DNA from: an uncultured Planctomycetaceae bacterium
GTDB lineage: Bacteria; Planctomycetota; Planctomycetia; Planctomycetales; Planctomycetaceae
DNA: 9,366 nt
Assembly (NCBI GenBank): GCA_903823545.1
Contig: CAIJTL010000502.1
Location: 1-9,366 of the forward strand
Direction of reading: 5' to 3'
Shown piece after piece: positions 1 to 7,333 of this stretch. The number at the start of each line of letters is the position of its first letter. Within the stretch, counting starts at the first letter, position 1. The notes under the pieces are model-generated. The model saw nothing but the letters and a program-made list of their open reading frames with translations, ran no database searches and had not been told where the DNA came from. Both the position numbers and the translations under genes were made by a program.

Positions 1-43
1 GCCCAAGCACCGAATAGCACCGACGTTGACGTAAATCAGGCAT
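1..43 (-). CDS. Partial gene, N-terminal 14 codons only, unknown product
   Basis: Read on the minus strand, an ATG at 43-41 opens the peptide MPDLRQRRCYSVLG and is still open at base 1. The start is chosen because AGGAG (rc of 52-56) sits 8 nt upstream, and a good sigma70-like promoter lies further up at 112-141. The peptide is too short to assign a family. No signal peptide is visible in these residues. The gene diverges from the plus-strand gene at 285. An alternative reading is a plus-strand gene ending with the TAA at 58-60, since that frame is open from base 1. The ribosome binding site and promoter favour the minus-strand reading. Confidence 0.5.
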   Translation of the reverse strand, partial: MPDLRQRRCYSVLG

Positions 44-111
44 CGGTCACTCTCCTGTAAGAAACGCTCTCGCCGAGATTGGCCGAAACGACGGTCTCAC
101 TTTCGGAGGCA

Positions 112-141
112 ATTATCAGGGGATTTGGTGATTAACGTCAA
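112..141 (-). promoter_or_regulatory. Sigma70-like promoter for the left-edge gene
   Basis: On the minus strand TTGACG (rc of 136-141) is followed after 18 nt by GATAAT (rc of 112-117). These match the -35 and -10 consensus at 5 of 6 positions each. Transcription would start near 105, giving a leader of about 60 nt before the ATG at 43. The call rests on motif match and position only. Confidence 0.5.
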
Positions 142-284
142 ACTCTGTTTTCCCGTGGTCGCAGCCGATGCCTGACCTCAACAAGACTCAACCACCAATT
201 CGTCTTGGCATCTCCTTGTTGATTGACACTTCTTGAATTAGCGTGTTGACGATCTTCAAGTTCGCAACAAAAGGTGTCTCTCCA

Positions 285-770
285 ATGCCAATGTCTACAT
301 CCAACGCAAAGCTTGTCGTCGACGGTGACGTTGATGAGCCGGCCTCTTTTTCTTTCGACGACCTAAAAGCATTCTCGGAAGCCGAACAGGTTCGGGATGT
401 CACTCGGTTTCATCCAAAGCGACCGGGTGATGGAGTGACTCTGAGATCGTTGCTTAACCGAGTTCGTCCTCGTGAAACAGCGGACTATCTCACTTTGCAT
501 GCGACAAAAGACGATTTCGCCGCCAGTATTCCACTTGCGGCGGTCCTCGACGAAGCAATCCTGGTTTATCAGCTTGATGGTGTTCCGTATCCTGAAGCCA
601 AAGGGGGCTCGTTTCGGTTTCTCATCAAGAACCCGGCGGCCTGCCATACTGATGAGCTCGACGATTGCGCGAACGTCAAATTCGTTGATCGGATCGAACT
701 GACTTCAGGCAAGGGCCGAGATACTCGCCCGCATGACGAGGCTCAACACGAGGCTCTTCACGCCCATTAA
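285..770 (+). CDS. Stand-alone molybdopterin-binding-domain (sulfite oxidase-like) protein
   Basis: This encodes a 161-residue protein resembling the oxidoreductase molybdopterin-binding domain of sulfite oxidase/YedY-type enzymes. The family layout is visible: VVDGDVDEPASFSFDDL (about 11-27), the VTLRSLLNRV strand-helix (51-60), LHATKDDFAASIPL (71-84), VYQLDGVPYP (94-103), GSFRFLI (108-114) and a closing VKFVDRIEL (131-139). Family members normally carry a cysteine molybdenum ligand before the 'Gv.l..lL' stretch. Here that region reads VRDVTRFHPKRPGDG with no cysteine. The only cysteines are C120 and C128. The C-terminal tail has four histidines in 12 residues. No signal peptide is seen, so it is probably cytoplasmic. 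I chose ATG 285 because AAGG at 271-274 lies 10 nt upstream. A second ATG at 291 and an in-frame GTG at 243 are possible but less well supported. It converges on tmk, 35 nt away. Catalytic function is doubtful. Confidence 0.8.
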   Translation: MPMSTSNAKLVVDGDVDEPASFSFDDLKAFSEAEQVRDVTRFHPKRPGDGVTLRSLLNRVRPRETADYLTLHATKDDFAASIPLAAVLDEAILVYQLDGVPYPEAKGGSFRFLIKNPAACHTDELDDCANVKFVDRIELTSGKGRDTRPHDEAQHEALHAH

Positions 771-805
771 TCACTCAAGCACGGGCAACGGCTGTTCATA
801 AACCA

Positions 806-1489
806 TTAGGCGATAGTTGCCGTAAGTTCGTGAATGACACGCTTGAAGATTTCATCAGCGATGTCGTCCACGCTTCGCTGCAGACCGTCGCGAACTGATT
901 CGACGCGATACCAATTTGAATTCTCGCTCGCGAGTTGCAGATAGACCTCGCGGACTCGTTGCAGATATTCGCCGTCCGCTTCTTGCAGGTCGGCCGCTTT
1001 ATCCGTGTAGCTTCTCGGTTTCTTGGCGGCGATGTTACGCTGTGCGACTTCGACAGGCACATCTAGCAACACAATTAGTTTTGGCTGTGGCAGTGCGAAG
1101 ATTTCAAATTCGATGCGCTTAATCGACTGTAATAACTCGGTGCGTTCATCACCGCTGACCTTGGCACCTTGATGAGCCAAGTTTGACGGAACGTAGCGAT
1201 CGCAGATTACGGCTTCGTTTTGCTCAAGGGCATTGAGCAAAACCGCTTTTGATTCATAGCGATCCGCCGCGTAAAGAACCGACGCCAAAAACGGATGAAC
1301 TTCGTTCAATTGCCCAAAGCGACCGTTCAAGAAATCACCGATCGCGTGGCCGAACAACGTCTCTCGATAGCGAGGAAAGCTCAACAATTCAGCTCGTCGA
1401 CCAGCCTCATTCAAGCGATCGGTCAAAGCTTTCGCCTGAGTCCCTTTGCCAGAACCGTCAATTCCTTCAATGACAATCAGCGGCGTCAC
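806..1489 (-). CDS. tmk: Thymidylate kinase (dTMP kinase)
   Basis: It phosphorylates dTMP to dTDP with ATP in the cytoplasm, a step required for dTTP synthesis. The 227-residue length is normal for the family. The P-loop GIDGSGKGT is at 9-17, the dTMP-binding FPRY at 38-41, and the DRY signature at 97-99, followed by VPSNLAHQGAK, which matches the DRYxxSxxAYQG motif of the family. A lysine/arginine-bearing LID (AAKKPRSYTD) is at about 154-163. The P-loop has no arginine while the LID has basic residues, as in E. coli-type (type II) enzymes. The start is GTG with GAAGG (rc of 1496-1500) 6 nt upstream. That ribosome binding site lies in the 12-nt gap after the STAS gene, so co-transcription is likely. 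No hairpin terminator is evident in the 35 nt between its stop and the convergent gene at 285-770. Confidence 0.96.
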   Translation of the reverse strand: MTPLIVIEGIDGSGKGTQAKALTDRLNEAGRRAELLSFPRYRETLFGHAIGDFLNGRFGQLNEVHPFLASVLYAADRYESKAVLLNALEQNEAVICDRYVPSNLAHQGAKVSGDERTELLQSIKRIEFEIFALPQPKLIVLLDVPVEVAQRNIAAKKPRSYTDKAADLQEADGEYLQRVREVYLQLASENSNWYRVESVRDGLQRSVDDIADEIFKRVIHELTATIA

Positions 1490-1501
1490 GATCTACCTTC
1501 A

Positions 1502-1870
1502 TTAAACAAGCAGGGCCAATGCCGACGCTTTGTCAGGTGCCACGGTGAAGTAATTCAACAACTTGCTCGTCGCCAAGATCGAGTCAACGCCCTTCGTGAG
1601 GCTGAACAGCGCAAGCTTTCCCTGGCTGCGATGCAACTTGCGATGCAACGTAATGAGCTTACCGATCACGGAACTGGTGAAGTACTCAATACTCGACATA
1701 TCAAGTGCCAGCTTGAGCCAGTTGTATTGTTCGACGAGCGCGAACAACTCTTGTCCAAGTTGTTCGATGTTTTCCTCGTCATTCAGTGTCCGCATTGTGA
1801 AGCCCACGACGAGGACGTCACCGTTCTCTTCCAAAGTGATGTAGTTTGTTGGTCGGTCTGGCAGAGCCAT
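1502..1870 (-). CDS. STAS-domain protein (anti-sigma factor antagonist-like)
   Basis: This is a 122-residue single-domain protein of the STAS fold, the family of SpoIIAA/RsbV anti-sigma antagonists and related regulators. Members bind, and are often phosphorylated by, a HATPase kinase in partner-switch signalling. The core signature LALDMSSIEYFTSSVIGKL spans 54-72. Aligned by eye with SpoIIAA (FMDSSGLG), the phosphoserine position is S66, followed by S67 and G70. The aspartate normally preceding it is T65, and the usual glycine is V68. N- and C-terminal segments fit the flanking strands and helices. The start is ATG with AAGG (rc of 1879-1882) 8 nt upstream. It lies 77 nt after mtaB and 12 nt before tmk on the same strand. 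No kinase or phosphatase partner is in the window, so its partner and pathway are unknown. There is no transmembrane segment, so it is expected to be cytosolic. Confidence 0.88.
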   Translation of the reverse strand: MALPDRPTNYITLEENGDVLVVGFTMRTLNDEENIEQLGQELFALVEQYNWLKLALDMSSIEYFTSSVIGKLITLHRKLHRSQGKLALFSLTKGVDSILATSKLLNYFTVAPDKASALALLV

Positions 1871-1947
1871 AAGTCACACCTTGGCGTTCTGAGTGCGTCG
1901 CAAAATTTCCAACTCGGCGAAGAGACTCCCTGAATGCCGCGAGCCTC

Positions 1948-3288
1948 TCAAGTGGTCGCAGATTCTAAGGACTTCGGCGCAAAGACGCTCGTCAGATTCG
2001 GCTCGGAAAATCTGCTGGCATGTAACTTCTCATTCCAGATTGCCACGCCTCGCCCGTCGACCAGATGGCCAAAGTCCAGCCGGTTTCCAGGCAATTCCAC
2101 GGTGACATAACGGCGATCGGTCCCAAAAACGTGCCCTGGTTGAGACTCAGCAAGACCTTCGACCAAGACTTCAACATCCGAGCCTAACAATGCCTGCTGA
2201 TATCGTCGCGCGAGGTCCGCTTCGAGTTTCGCAAGCTCCTGGCATCGAGTTTTCAGCACCGACGCTTGAACCTGATCCGGCATCGTCGCGGCTCGAGTTC
2301 CACGTCGGCGACTGAACGGGAAGATGTGAATCTTCATGAAGGCAGCTTGCCGACAAGTCTCCATAGTTTGCTCAAATTCATCGTCGGTTTCTCCGGGAAA
2401 GCCGACGATGATGTCGGTCGTCAGCGCCGGGTTCGGGAGTCGCGAATGCATTTTGCCGACAGTTTCTAAGAAACGTCCGACGCGATATCTCCGCCTCATT
2501 CTGGCGAGCACTGTATCTGAGCCGCTCTGCAACGCCGGATGAAAATGAGGGCACAAGTGCTCGCAATCAACCGCAGCGGAAATGAAGTCATCTGTGACTT
2601 CAGCCGCCTCGATACTCGACAGCCGCAACCTCCAGTTCCCCGGAATGCGATCAAGCTGTTGAAACAAGTGCCAAAGTCGAAATGGTTCAAGCCCCGATCG
2701 ACCGCGCGTTGTATCGACTCCGTAGTGCCCCACGTGGATTCCAGTCAGCACAATCTCTTGGTAGCCATAATCAATCAACCGCCGCACTTCCTCTTCAATG
2801 TCACCTGGCGATCGACTTTCCAAACGGGGTCGCACATGTGGAATGATGCAGTAGGAGCATTTCAGAATGCAGCCGTCTTGAATCTTGACGAACGCACGCT
2901 TGTGGCCATCAAAGCGACTGATTCCTGTCGGAAATTCAGCGACCCCCAGTCGCAACAAGACATCCGGCAGTTCGCGTTTGTCCGGAACCACTTCAATCAC
3001 ATTCGGCAACTTCGCCACCGAATCCGGATCGTGAGTCGCATAGCAGCCGGTCACAATCGTCTGGCAATTCGGATTTTCGCGAGCCAATTGCCGCACGACC
3101 TGTCGCCCACGTGAATCGGCGTTTTCCGTCACCGTGCAGGTGTTGACGACGCACAAGTCGGCAGCCTCTCCGTCGCCAGCCTCGCGAAATCCAGCACGCA
3201 ACAACGCCTCAGTGACGAGTTGCGTTTCATATTGGTTGACCTTGCAACCCAACGTGATCAACCGACATGTCCGCGTCGCAGAAACCAT
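1948..3288 (-). CDS. mtaB: tRNA t6A37 methylthiotransferase (MtaB family radical SAM enzyme)
   Basis: This radical SAM enzyme adds a methylthio group to t6A37 of tRNAs reading ANN codons, giving ms2t6A. The 446-residue length is typical. The N-terminal MTTase domain has TLGCKVNQYET (12-22) and NTCTVT (49-54), giving auxiliary-cluster cysteines C15, C51 and C82. The radical SAM motif CILKCSYC gives C140, C144 and C147, introduced by VKIQDGC. A C-terminal TRAM-like RNA-binding region covers about 370-432 (SDVEVLVEG to AIWNEKL). TLGCKVNQYET and VKIQDGC are characteristic of MtaB rather than MiaB or RimO. The segment after the cluster reads IIPHVRPRLESRSP, where relatives more often have a RGRSRS-like run. 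The start is ATG with GGAGAG (rc of 3298-3303) 9 nt upstream and an extended -10 promoter close by. It is the first gene of the mtaB-STAS-tmk group. Confidence 0.93.
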   Translation of the reverse strand: MVSATRTCRLITLGCKVNQYETQLVTEALLRAGFREAGDGEAADLCVVNTCTVTENADSRGRQVVRQLARENPNCQTIVTGCYATHDPDSVAKLPNVIEVVPDKRELPDVLLRLGVAEFPTGISRFDGHKRAFVKIQDGCILKCSYCIIPHVRPRLESRSPGDIEEEVRRLIDYGYQEIVLTGIHVGHYGVDTTRGRSGLEPFRLWHLFQQLDRIPGNWRLRLSSIEAAEVTDDFISAAVDCEHLCPHFHPALQSGSDTVLARMRRRYRVGRFLETVGKMHSRLPNPALTTDIIVGFPGETDDEFEQTMETCRQAAFMKIHIFPFSRRRGTRAATMPDQVQASVLKTRCQELAKLEADLARRYQQALLGSDVEVLVEGLAESQPGHVFGTDRRYVTVELPGNRLDFGHLVDGRGVAIWNEKLHASRFSEPNLTSVFAPKSLESATT

Positions 3289-3319
3289 GAATACAAACTC
3301 TCCGATAAAAGACGCGACG

Positions 3320-3328
3320 AGTATAGCA
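3320..3328 (-). promoter_or_regulatory. Extended -10 promoter of the mtaB-STAS-tmk group
   Basis: Minus-strand TGCTATACT matches the extended -10 consensus TGnTATAAT at all but one position. The TATACT hexamer is the rc of 3320-3325. No good -35 is seen 16-18 nt upstream, which is usual for extended -10 promoters. The predicted transcript start is near 3313, about 25 nt before the mtaB ATG. It lies in the 118-nt gap after the large cytochrome gene, which points to an independent unit. Confidence 0.5.
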
Positions 3329-3406
3329 GCGTGACACGAAACGTAGAGCCGGCCACTCGCCGCACAACGCCAGCTTTAACAGCCGAACTGACCACTCGAA
3401 CGTCTC

Positions 3407-6400
3407 TCACTCTTTGGTGAGTGCTTCATCCAGGTTCATGATCAAGCTGCTCGTAGCCGTCCACGCGGCAACCTCGACAGCATTCAGAGCCGAGTCAGCG
3501 ATTGCCTCTCCTGTTTGAAGAACGTCGGCAGCACCCGCAGGGTTTCGACGATAATGTTCGAGATGTTGCTCTAGACCGCGTCTCAAGACTTTGAGTTCTC
3601 GCTCGCTCGGATCACGAGTCAGCACGAGCCGAAATGCGAACCGCAGCCGACCATCAACGTCGCTGCCTCCTTCTCGCAACACACGCTCTGCCAGTTTGCG
3701 AGCCGCTTCAACAAAACTCACTTCATTCAGAAGTGCAAGCGCCTGTAGCGGAGTGTTTGTGCGAGTCTCTCGCACCGTACAAGCTTCTCGACCAGCCGCA
3801 TCGAACGTAACCATCACCGGCGGAGCAATCGTCCGTTTCCAGAAGACGTACAATCCACGGCGATATAAATCCGAGCCGTGATCTTGCACGTACTTTTCCG
3901 TGTTCTGGAGATCGTCCCACAAACCATCGGGTTGATATGGCTTAATCGACGGCCCTCCGAGACGCTCCGTCAACAAGCCGCTGGCCGCGAGAGCCTGATC
4001 GCGAACCATCTCTGCTGATAATCGCGTCCGTGGCCCACGAACTAGCAACCGATTCTCCGGATCACGCGCGACAAGATCAGCCGACGCTTTCGACGATTGC
4101 TGATACGACGCGGAGGTCACAATCGACCGGATCAATCGCTTGATGTCCCATCCAGGTGCGTTTTGCGATTTGAGTCCCGCCTCTCCCACAAACTCCAGCG
4201 CCAACCAATCCAGCAACTCCGGATGCGATGGCCAATCCCCCTGTGAGCCGAAGTCATCGACCGTCTTCACCAATCCTTGTCCGAAGAATTGTTGCCAAAA
4301 CCGATTCACGGTCACTCGCGCTGTCAGCGGATTTGCGGGATCAATGAGCCACTTCGCCAACTGGTGTCGATTGAGTTTTGGGGAGGTCGCATCGAGCGGA
4401 CCTTGTCGCTTAGCGGCTTCAATGCGGACATTCAAACTACTGGGAACGTTCGGAGAAACAGCCTCGCCAGGTCGGTCGTATGCACCTCGCAGCAAGACGT
4501 GGGTTGGGCGCGGAGAGGCGAGTTCCTGCATGACCATCGTCGTCGGAACGGTTTCGAAAAATGCGGCTCGTTGAAGGCGTAAGCGGGAGAGTTCCAAAGA
4601 TGAACGACTGATTTCCGACGCAGGATGAGCGTCCAAAAATGCCGACATCAATTTCAATCTCTGGGGCTTTGATCTTGTGGCGTCACTACGAGCAGCCAGT
4701 TCTGAAACACTCTCCGGTGTGGCCAGAATCGAGACTTCCTCCGACGATAATTCAACATCAAATAGCCGGATGTCGTCGATCGCTCCCTTAAATGGGGGAG
4801 TTAATCCACCGGCACCAACGCGGAACACATCTTTCGATGCAAACGCCTGATTCAGTTCATCCAACAAGATCTTCTTGGGAACTTCTTTGCCACCAATCCA
4901 GAAATGGACGTTGTTCGCAATCCGTGATCCGTCGTAGGTGACGGCCACGTGAACCCACTCACCGATCGGAATCGCTTCTGCCGTCTCGACACGCATGGCA
5001 TCGTCTAGCCAACGTTTGCTGAGGTTGAGTTGCAGCTTTCCGTTTTCAAGACAGAGGTTGTAACCGTCGGAATTTGCATCATCGGACATACGAGAGAAAA
5101 TCGTTCCCGACTTCTCTTCTGTTCGAATCCAAACGGACATCGAAAACGGTTCAAAAAATCCAATGTTCGCGACGTCACCAACTGCGAACCGACGCTGTCC
5201 GTCAAAGTACGCCCCCTTTCCGAAGCGGCCTTCGCCAAACACAACTGACACTTGATCTGCGGGTTTCATGACGGGAGCACCTGATGTCGGACCGAGCGGC
5301 TGCGGTTGTGGTCGAGCCGATGGTGTACTGCCAGCGAGTGTTGGCTTAGGCTTGCCGTCTTCATCAAATGGCAAGCGTAATGTTTCGCCACGAGAGACGT
5401 TCCAATCAAGCGGCGGCTGATTGGCCAACGATTTCTCCCATAAAGCTTGTTCACGCTTGAGCTCGTCTTGGCATTCAACGACCTCTTTTTCTGTTCCCGC
5501 AATGCGCTCATCAAGAGCATCGATTTGTCTTTGCTGTGCGCGAGTTGGCGTTTTCACATACGGCGGCGAGTTACCAAACTTCACTGCTCGCCCTTTTTCT
5601 GGCACGTTGTTGAAGAACGAAAAAAGTTCGTAGTACTCCTTCTGCGAGAACGGATCGAACTTGTGATCGTGGCAACGGCAGCAGCCGAGCGTCAGTCCGA
5701 GCCAGACGGTTCCAGTGGTGTCGACTCGATCGACGACGTATTCCACGGCGTACTCTTCGGGAATGATCCCGCCCTCGGCGTTGCCTCGGTGATTGCGATT
5801 GAACCCGGTTGCGAGGACTTGTTCCATCGTCGGCTTCGGCAGCAGATCGCCGGCGAGTTGCTCGATCGTGAATTCATCGAACGGCTTGTTATCGTTGTAG
5901 GCGTCGATGACCCAATCGCGCCAACGCCACATGCTTCGTTCACCGTCCGATTGATAACCAGAGGTGTCAGCGTATCGAGCGGCGTCCAACCACGGTCGAG
6001 CGAACTTCTCGCCAAATCGCGGTGACGCGAGCAAACGATCGACAATCTTTTCATAAGCGTTCGGAGTGTCATCGTTCAGGAATGATTCAATCTCATTCAT
6101 CGACGGTGGGATGCCGGTGAGATCAAGCGTTACACGCCGCAGCAGCGTTGCGCGGTCGGCTGACGGTGAGGGAGTCAAACCCTCTCGTTCAAGCCGTGAG
6201 AGCACGAAATGGTCGATCCCATTTTTCGGCCAAGCGTGATCTTTCACGATCGGAAGTTTGGGACGAGACGGAGCGATATAGGCCCAGTGAGATTGCCACT
6301 TTGCTCCCTGCTCAATCCACCGTCGAATCGTTTCGATTTGTTGTGGACTGAGTTTCTTGCCGCTGCTTGGTGGCGGCATTCGCTCGTCGTCTGTCGCCGT

Positions 6401-6706
6401 GAGCCTGCGAAACAACTCGCTTTTCGCTGGATCACCCGGAACAAGCCCATGATGTCCGTCTCGCTTTTCAAAGACTTGCGATTCATTGTCGAGTCGCAAA
6501 TCCCCCTTCCGCTGCTTTGAGTCCGGCCCGTGACATTGGAAGCAAGCATCTGACAAGATCGGTCGGATATCGCGGTTGAACGACAGCGGTTCATCGGCGA
6601 TTGCGGCACCGCTGACCGCCAGCCGTATCAGCATGCCTACGAAAACGAGGCATGCCGTCGGTGCGGAACCGGTTTTGTTCATTTTTTGAATTAGCGAACG
6701 ACTCAT
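3407..6706 (-). CDS. Secreted planctomycete cytochrome protein: PSCyt1, DUF1549, LamG-like, DUF1553
   Basis: This is a 1,099-residue exported protein. A signal peptide (hydrophobic 18-36) probably ends at AIA/DE, after residue 37. PSCyt1 covers about 42-140 with heme motif CFQCH (C55, C58, H59) and a MPPP segment (110-113) that could supply the distal methionine. DUF1549/PSCyt2 covers about 160-370 and holds a second CxxCH at 342-346, followed by DHKFDPF. A predicted coiled coil spans about 389-428. A LamG/concanavalin-like domain spans about 485-655, from FGEGRFGKGAYFDG to GAIDDIRLFD. DUF1553/PSD1 spans about 775-1045, with LTARVTVNRFWQQFFG and TRTNTPLQALALLN. The family is abundant in planctomycetes. 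A role in periplasmic electron transfer or polysaccharide use has been suggested, but the biochemistry is not established. ATG 6706 has AGGAG (rc of 6717-6721) 10 nt upstream. The usual DUF1501 neighbour is absent: the next gene downstream is mtaB. Confidence 0.95.
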   Translation of the reverse strand: MSRSLIQKMNKTGSAPTACLVFVGMLIRLAVSGAAIADEPLSFNRDIRPILSDACFQCHGPDSKQRKGDLRLDNESQVFEKRDGHHGLVPGDPAKSELFRRLTATDDERMPPPSSGKKLSPQQIETIRRWIEQGAKWQSHWAYIAPSRPKLPIVKDHAWPKNGIDHFVLSRLEREGLTPSPSADRATLLRRVTLDLTGIPPSMNEIESFLNDDTPNAYEKIVDRLLASPRFGEKFARPWLDAARYADTSGYQSDGERSMWRWRDWVIDAYNDNKPFDEFTIEQLAGDLLPKPTMEQVLATGFNRNHRGNAEGGIIPEEYAVEYVVDRVDTTGTVWLGLTLGCCRCHDHKFDPFSQKEYYELFSFFNNVPEKGRAVKFGNSPPYVKTPTRAQQRQIDALDERIAGTEKEVVECQDELKREQALWEKSLANQPPLDWNVSRGETLRLPFDEDGKPKPTLAGSTPSARPQPQPLGPTSGAPVMKPADQVSVVFGEGRFGKGAYFDGQRRFAVGDVANIGFFEPFSMSVWIRTEEKSGTIFSRMSDDANSDGYNLCLENGKLQLNLSKRWLDDAMRVETAEAIPIGEWVHVAVTYDGSRIANNVHFWIGGKEVPKKILLDELNQAFASKDVFRVGAGGLTPPFKGAIDDIRLFDVELSSEEVSILATPESVSELAARSDATRSKPQRLKLMSAFLDAHPASEISRSSLELSRLRLQRAAFFETVPTTMVMQELASPRPTHVLLRGAYDRPGEAVSPNVPSSLNVRIEAAKRQGPLDATSPKLNRHQLAKWLIDPANPLTARVTVNRFWQQFFGQGLVKTVDDFGSQGDWPSHPELLDWLALEFVGEAGLKSQNAPGWDIKRLIRSIVTSASYQQSSKASADLVARDPENRLLVRGPRTRLSAEMVRDQALAASGLLTERLGGPSIKPYQPDGLWDDLQNTEKYVQDHGSDLYRRGLYVFWKRTIAPPVMVTFDAAGREACTVRETRTNTPLQALALLNEVSFVEAARKLAERVLREGGSDVDGRLRFAFRLVLTRDPSERELKVLRRGLEQHLEHYRRNPAGAADVLQTGEAIADSALNAVEVAAWTATSSLIMNLDEALTKE

Positions 6707-6771
6707 GCCTCGGTGACTCCTGAGTGCGTCGGAGAATGAAGACCAGGAGCGACCATCGTGGCTTCAGTCAT
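6703..6771 (-). CDS. Possible 22-codon upstream ORF overlapping the cytochrome gene start
   Basis: A minus-strand ATG (6771-6769) opens a 22-codon frame whose TGA overlaps the ATG of the large cytochrome gene as ATGA (6706-6703). Such overlaps can couple translation. The peptide (MTEATMVAPGL..., ending GVTEA) has no recognisable motif. No strong Shine-Dalgarno lies before its ATG, and the cytochrome gene has its own AGGAG. It could be a leader peptide, but chance is at least as likely. Confidence 0.15.
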   Translation of the reverse strand: MTEATMVAPGLHSPTHSGVTEA

Positions 6772-6802
6772 CGCTGCGCTCAAGCCGCACGACACCATTC
6801 GA

Positions 6803-6841
6803 TAAAAAGAAAAACCCTCGCCAGGCAATCTGGCGAGGGTT
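6803..6841 (-). terminator. Rho-independent terminator of the pilin-like gene
   Basis: A perfect 12-bp stem (6813-6824 with 6830-6841; arm AACCCTCGCCAG) encloses a 5-nt loop. Read on the minus strand it is followed by TTTTCTTTTTATC (rc of 6800-6812), the expected T-rich tail. On the plus strand no T run follows, so it acts for minus-strand transcription. The only upstream minus-strand gene is the pilin-like one ending at 7022, about 180 nt away. It also insulates the cytochrome gene starting at 6706. Confidence 0.88.
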
Positions 6842-7021
6842 CACATCAAAGAGTCGAGAGAGTCAATCAGGCATTTCAGAATCAACGTTGGGGCGGCTGG
6901 CGGTGAGAGATTCGTCAGCCGTCCAACGTAGCGGCAAGCTGTCGCTGGCCTGAGTTTGGTTTTCGAGTCGCTGGCTTGGTTGAGTCAGCAAGGTGGCAGA
7001 TCGTGGTTGCGAGCGTGGTGA

Positions 7022-7333
7022 TTAGTAGCTGTGGCCTTGGCCGCTTTCGCGAGTTGGGTCGGTGCCGACGATGTCGTTCTCGTTGTCGCAGAAGTCGGAG
7101 TGGTCTCGGAAGTGAGAGCCGTTCGTGTGGGCCTTGTTCGTCGAGTGCATGCCGTTGAGGCAATATCCTTGGTTCAAGCTACCGATCGCGGCGGCGACGT
7201 CTTCCAATTCTTCGCTGACTGCTTGGCGAACTTCGGCCAGACCGACAACCATTCCCAGCACGGTGATCGTCGCGATCAGGATCAATTCAGCGGAGACAAC
7301 AAAACCAGCTTCGTCGTTGATGAGATTCTTCAT
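7022..7333 (-). CDS. Pilin-like small exported protein (class III prepilin-like N-terminus)
   Basis: The 103-residue protein starts with a short polar leader, MKNLINDEAG, followed by a hydrophobic helix FVVSAELILIATITVLGMVV (11-30) and a polar heptad-like stretch with EELEDV (41-46). This resembles Flp/TadE-type prepilins, which are cleaved after glycine and have glutamate at +5. Here, if cleavage follows G10, the only glutamate in the hydrophobic region is E16 at +6. The rest is polar, with SLNQGY and two cysteines (C58, C82) that could form a disulfide. I recall similar small proteins in Pirellulaceae with no known function, but cannot verify that here. The ATG is preceded by GAAAGAG (rc of 7341-7347), 7 nt away. 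No prepilin peptidase or Tad secretion gene is in the window. A strong terminator lies downstream at 6803-6841. Surface-filament subunit is an inference. Membrane-anchored small protein is the alternative. Confidence 0.75.
   Translation of the reverse strand: MKNLINDEAGFVVSAELILIATITVLGMVVGLAEVRQAVSEELEDVAAAIGSLNQGYCLNGMHSTNKAHTNGSHFRDHSDFCDNENDIVGTDPTRESGQGHSY

Noticed and set aside
168..236. 22-codon plus-strand ORF upstream of the 285 gene
   Set aside because: No ribosome binding site and no overlap with or link to the downstream start.
1295..1933. 212-codon plus-strand open frame
   Set aside because: It lies antisense to tmk and the STAS gene, both with clear family motifs and ribosome binding sites, and its translation has no recognisable motif.
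2539..3114. 191-codon plus-strand open frame
   Set aside because: It is antisense to the conserved core of mtaB, including the radical SAM cysteines, and is a shadow frame.
5447..6025. 192-codon plus-strand open frame
   Set aside because: It is antisense to the DUF1549 region and coiled coil of the large cytochrome protein, and the real coding strand has clear domains.
6813..6841. Terminator for a plus-strand transcript
   Set aside because: No T run follows on the plus strand and no plus-strand gene precedes it. The T-rich tail is on the minus strand.
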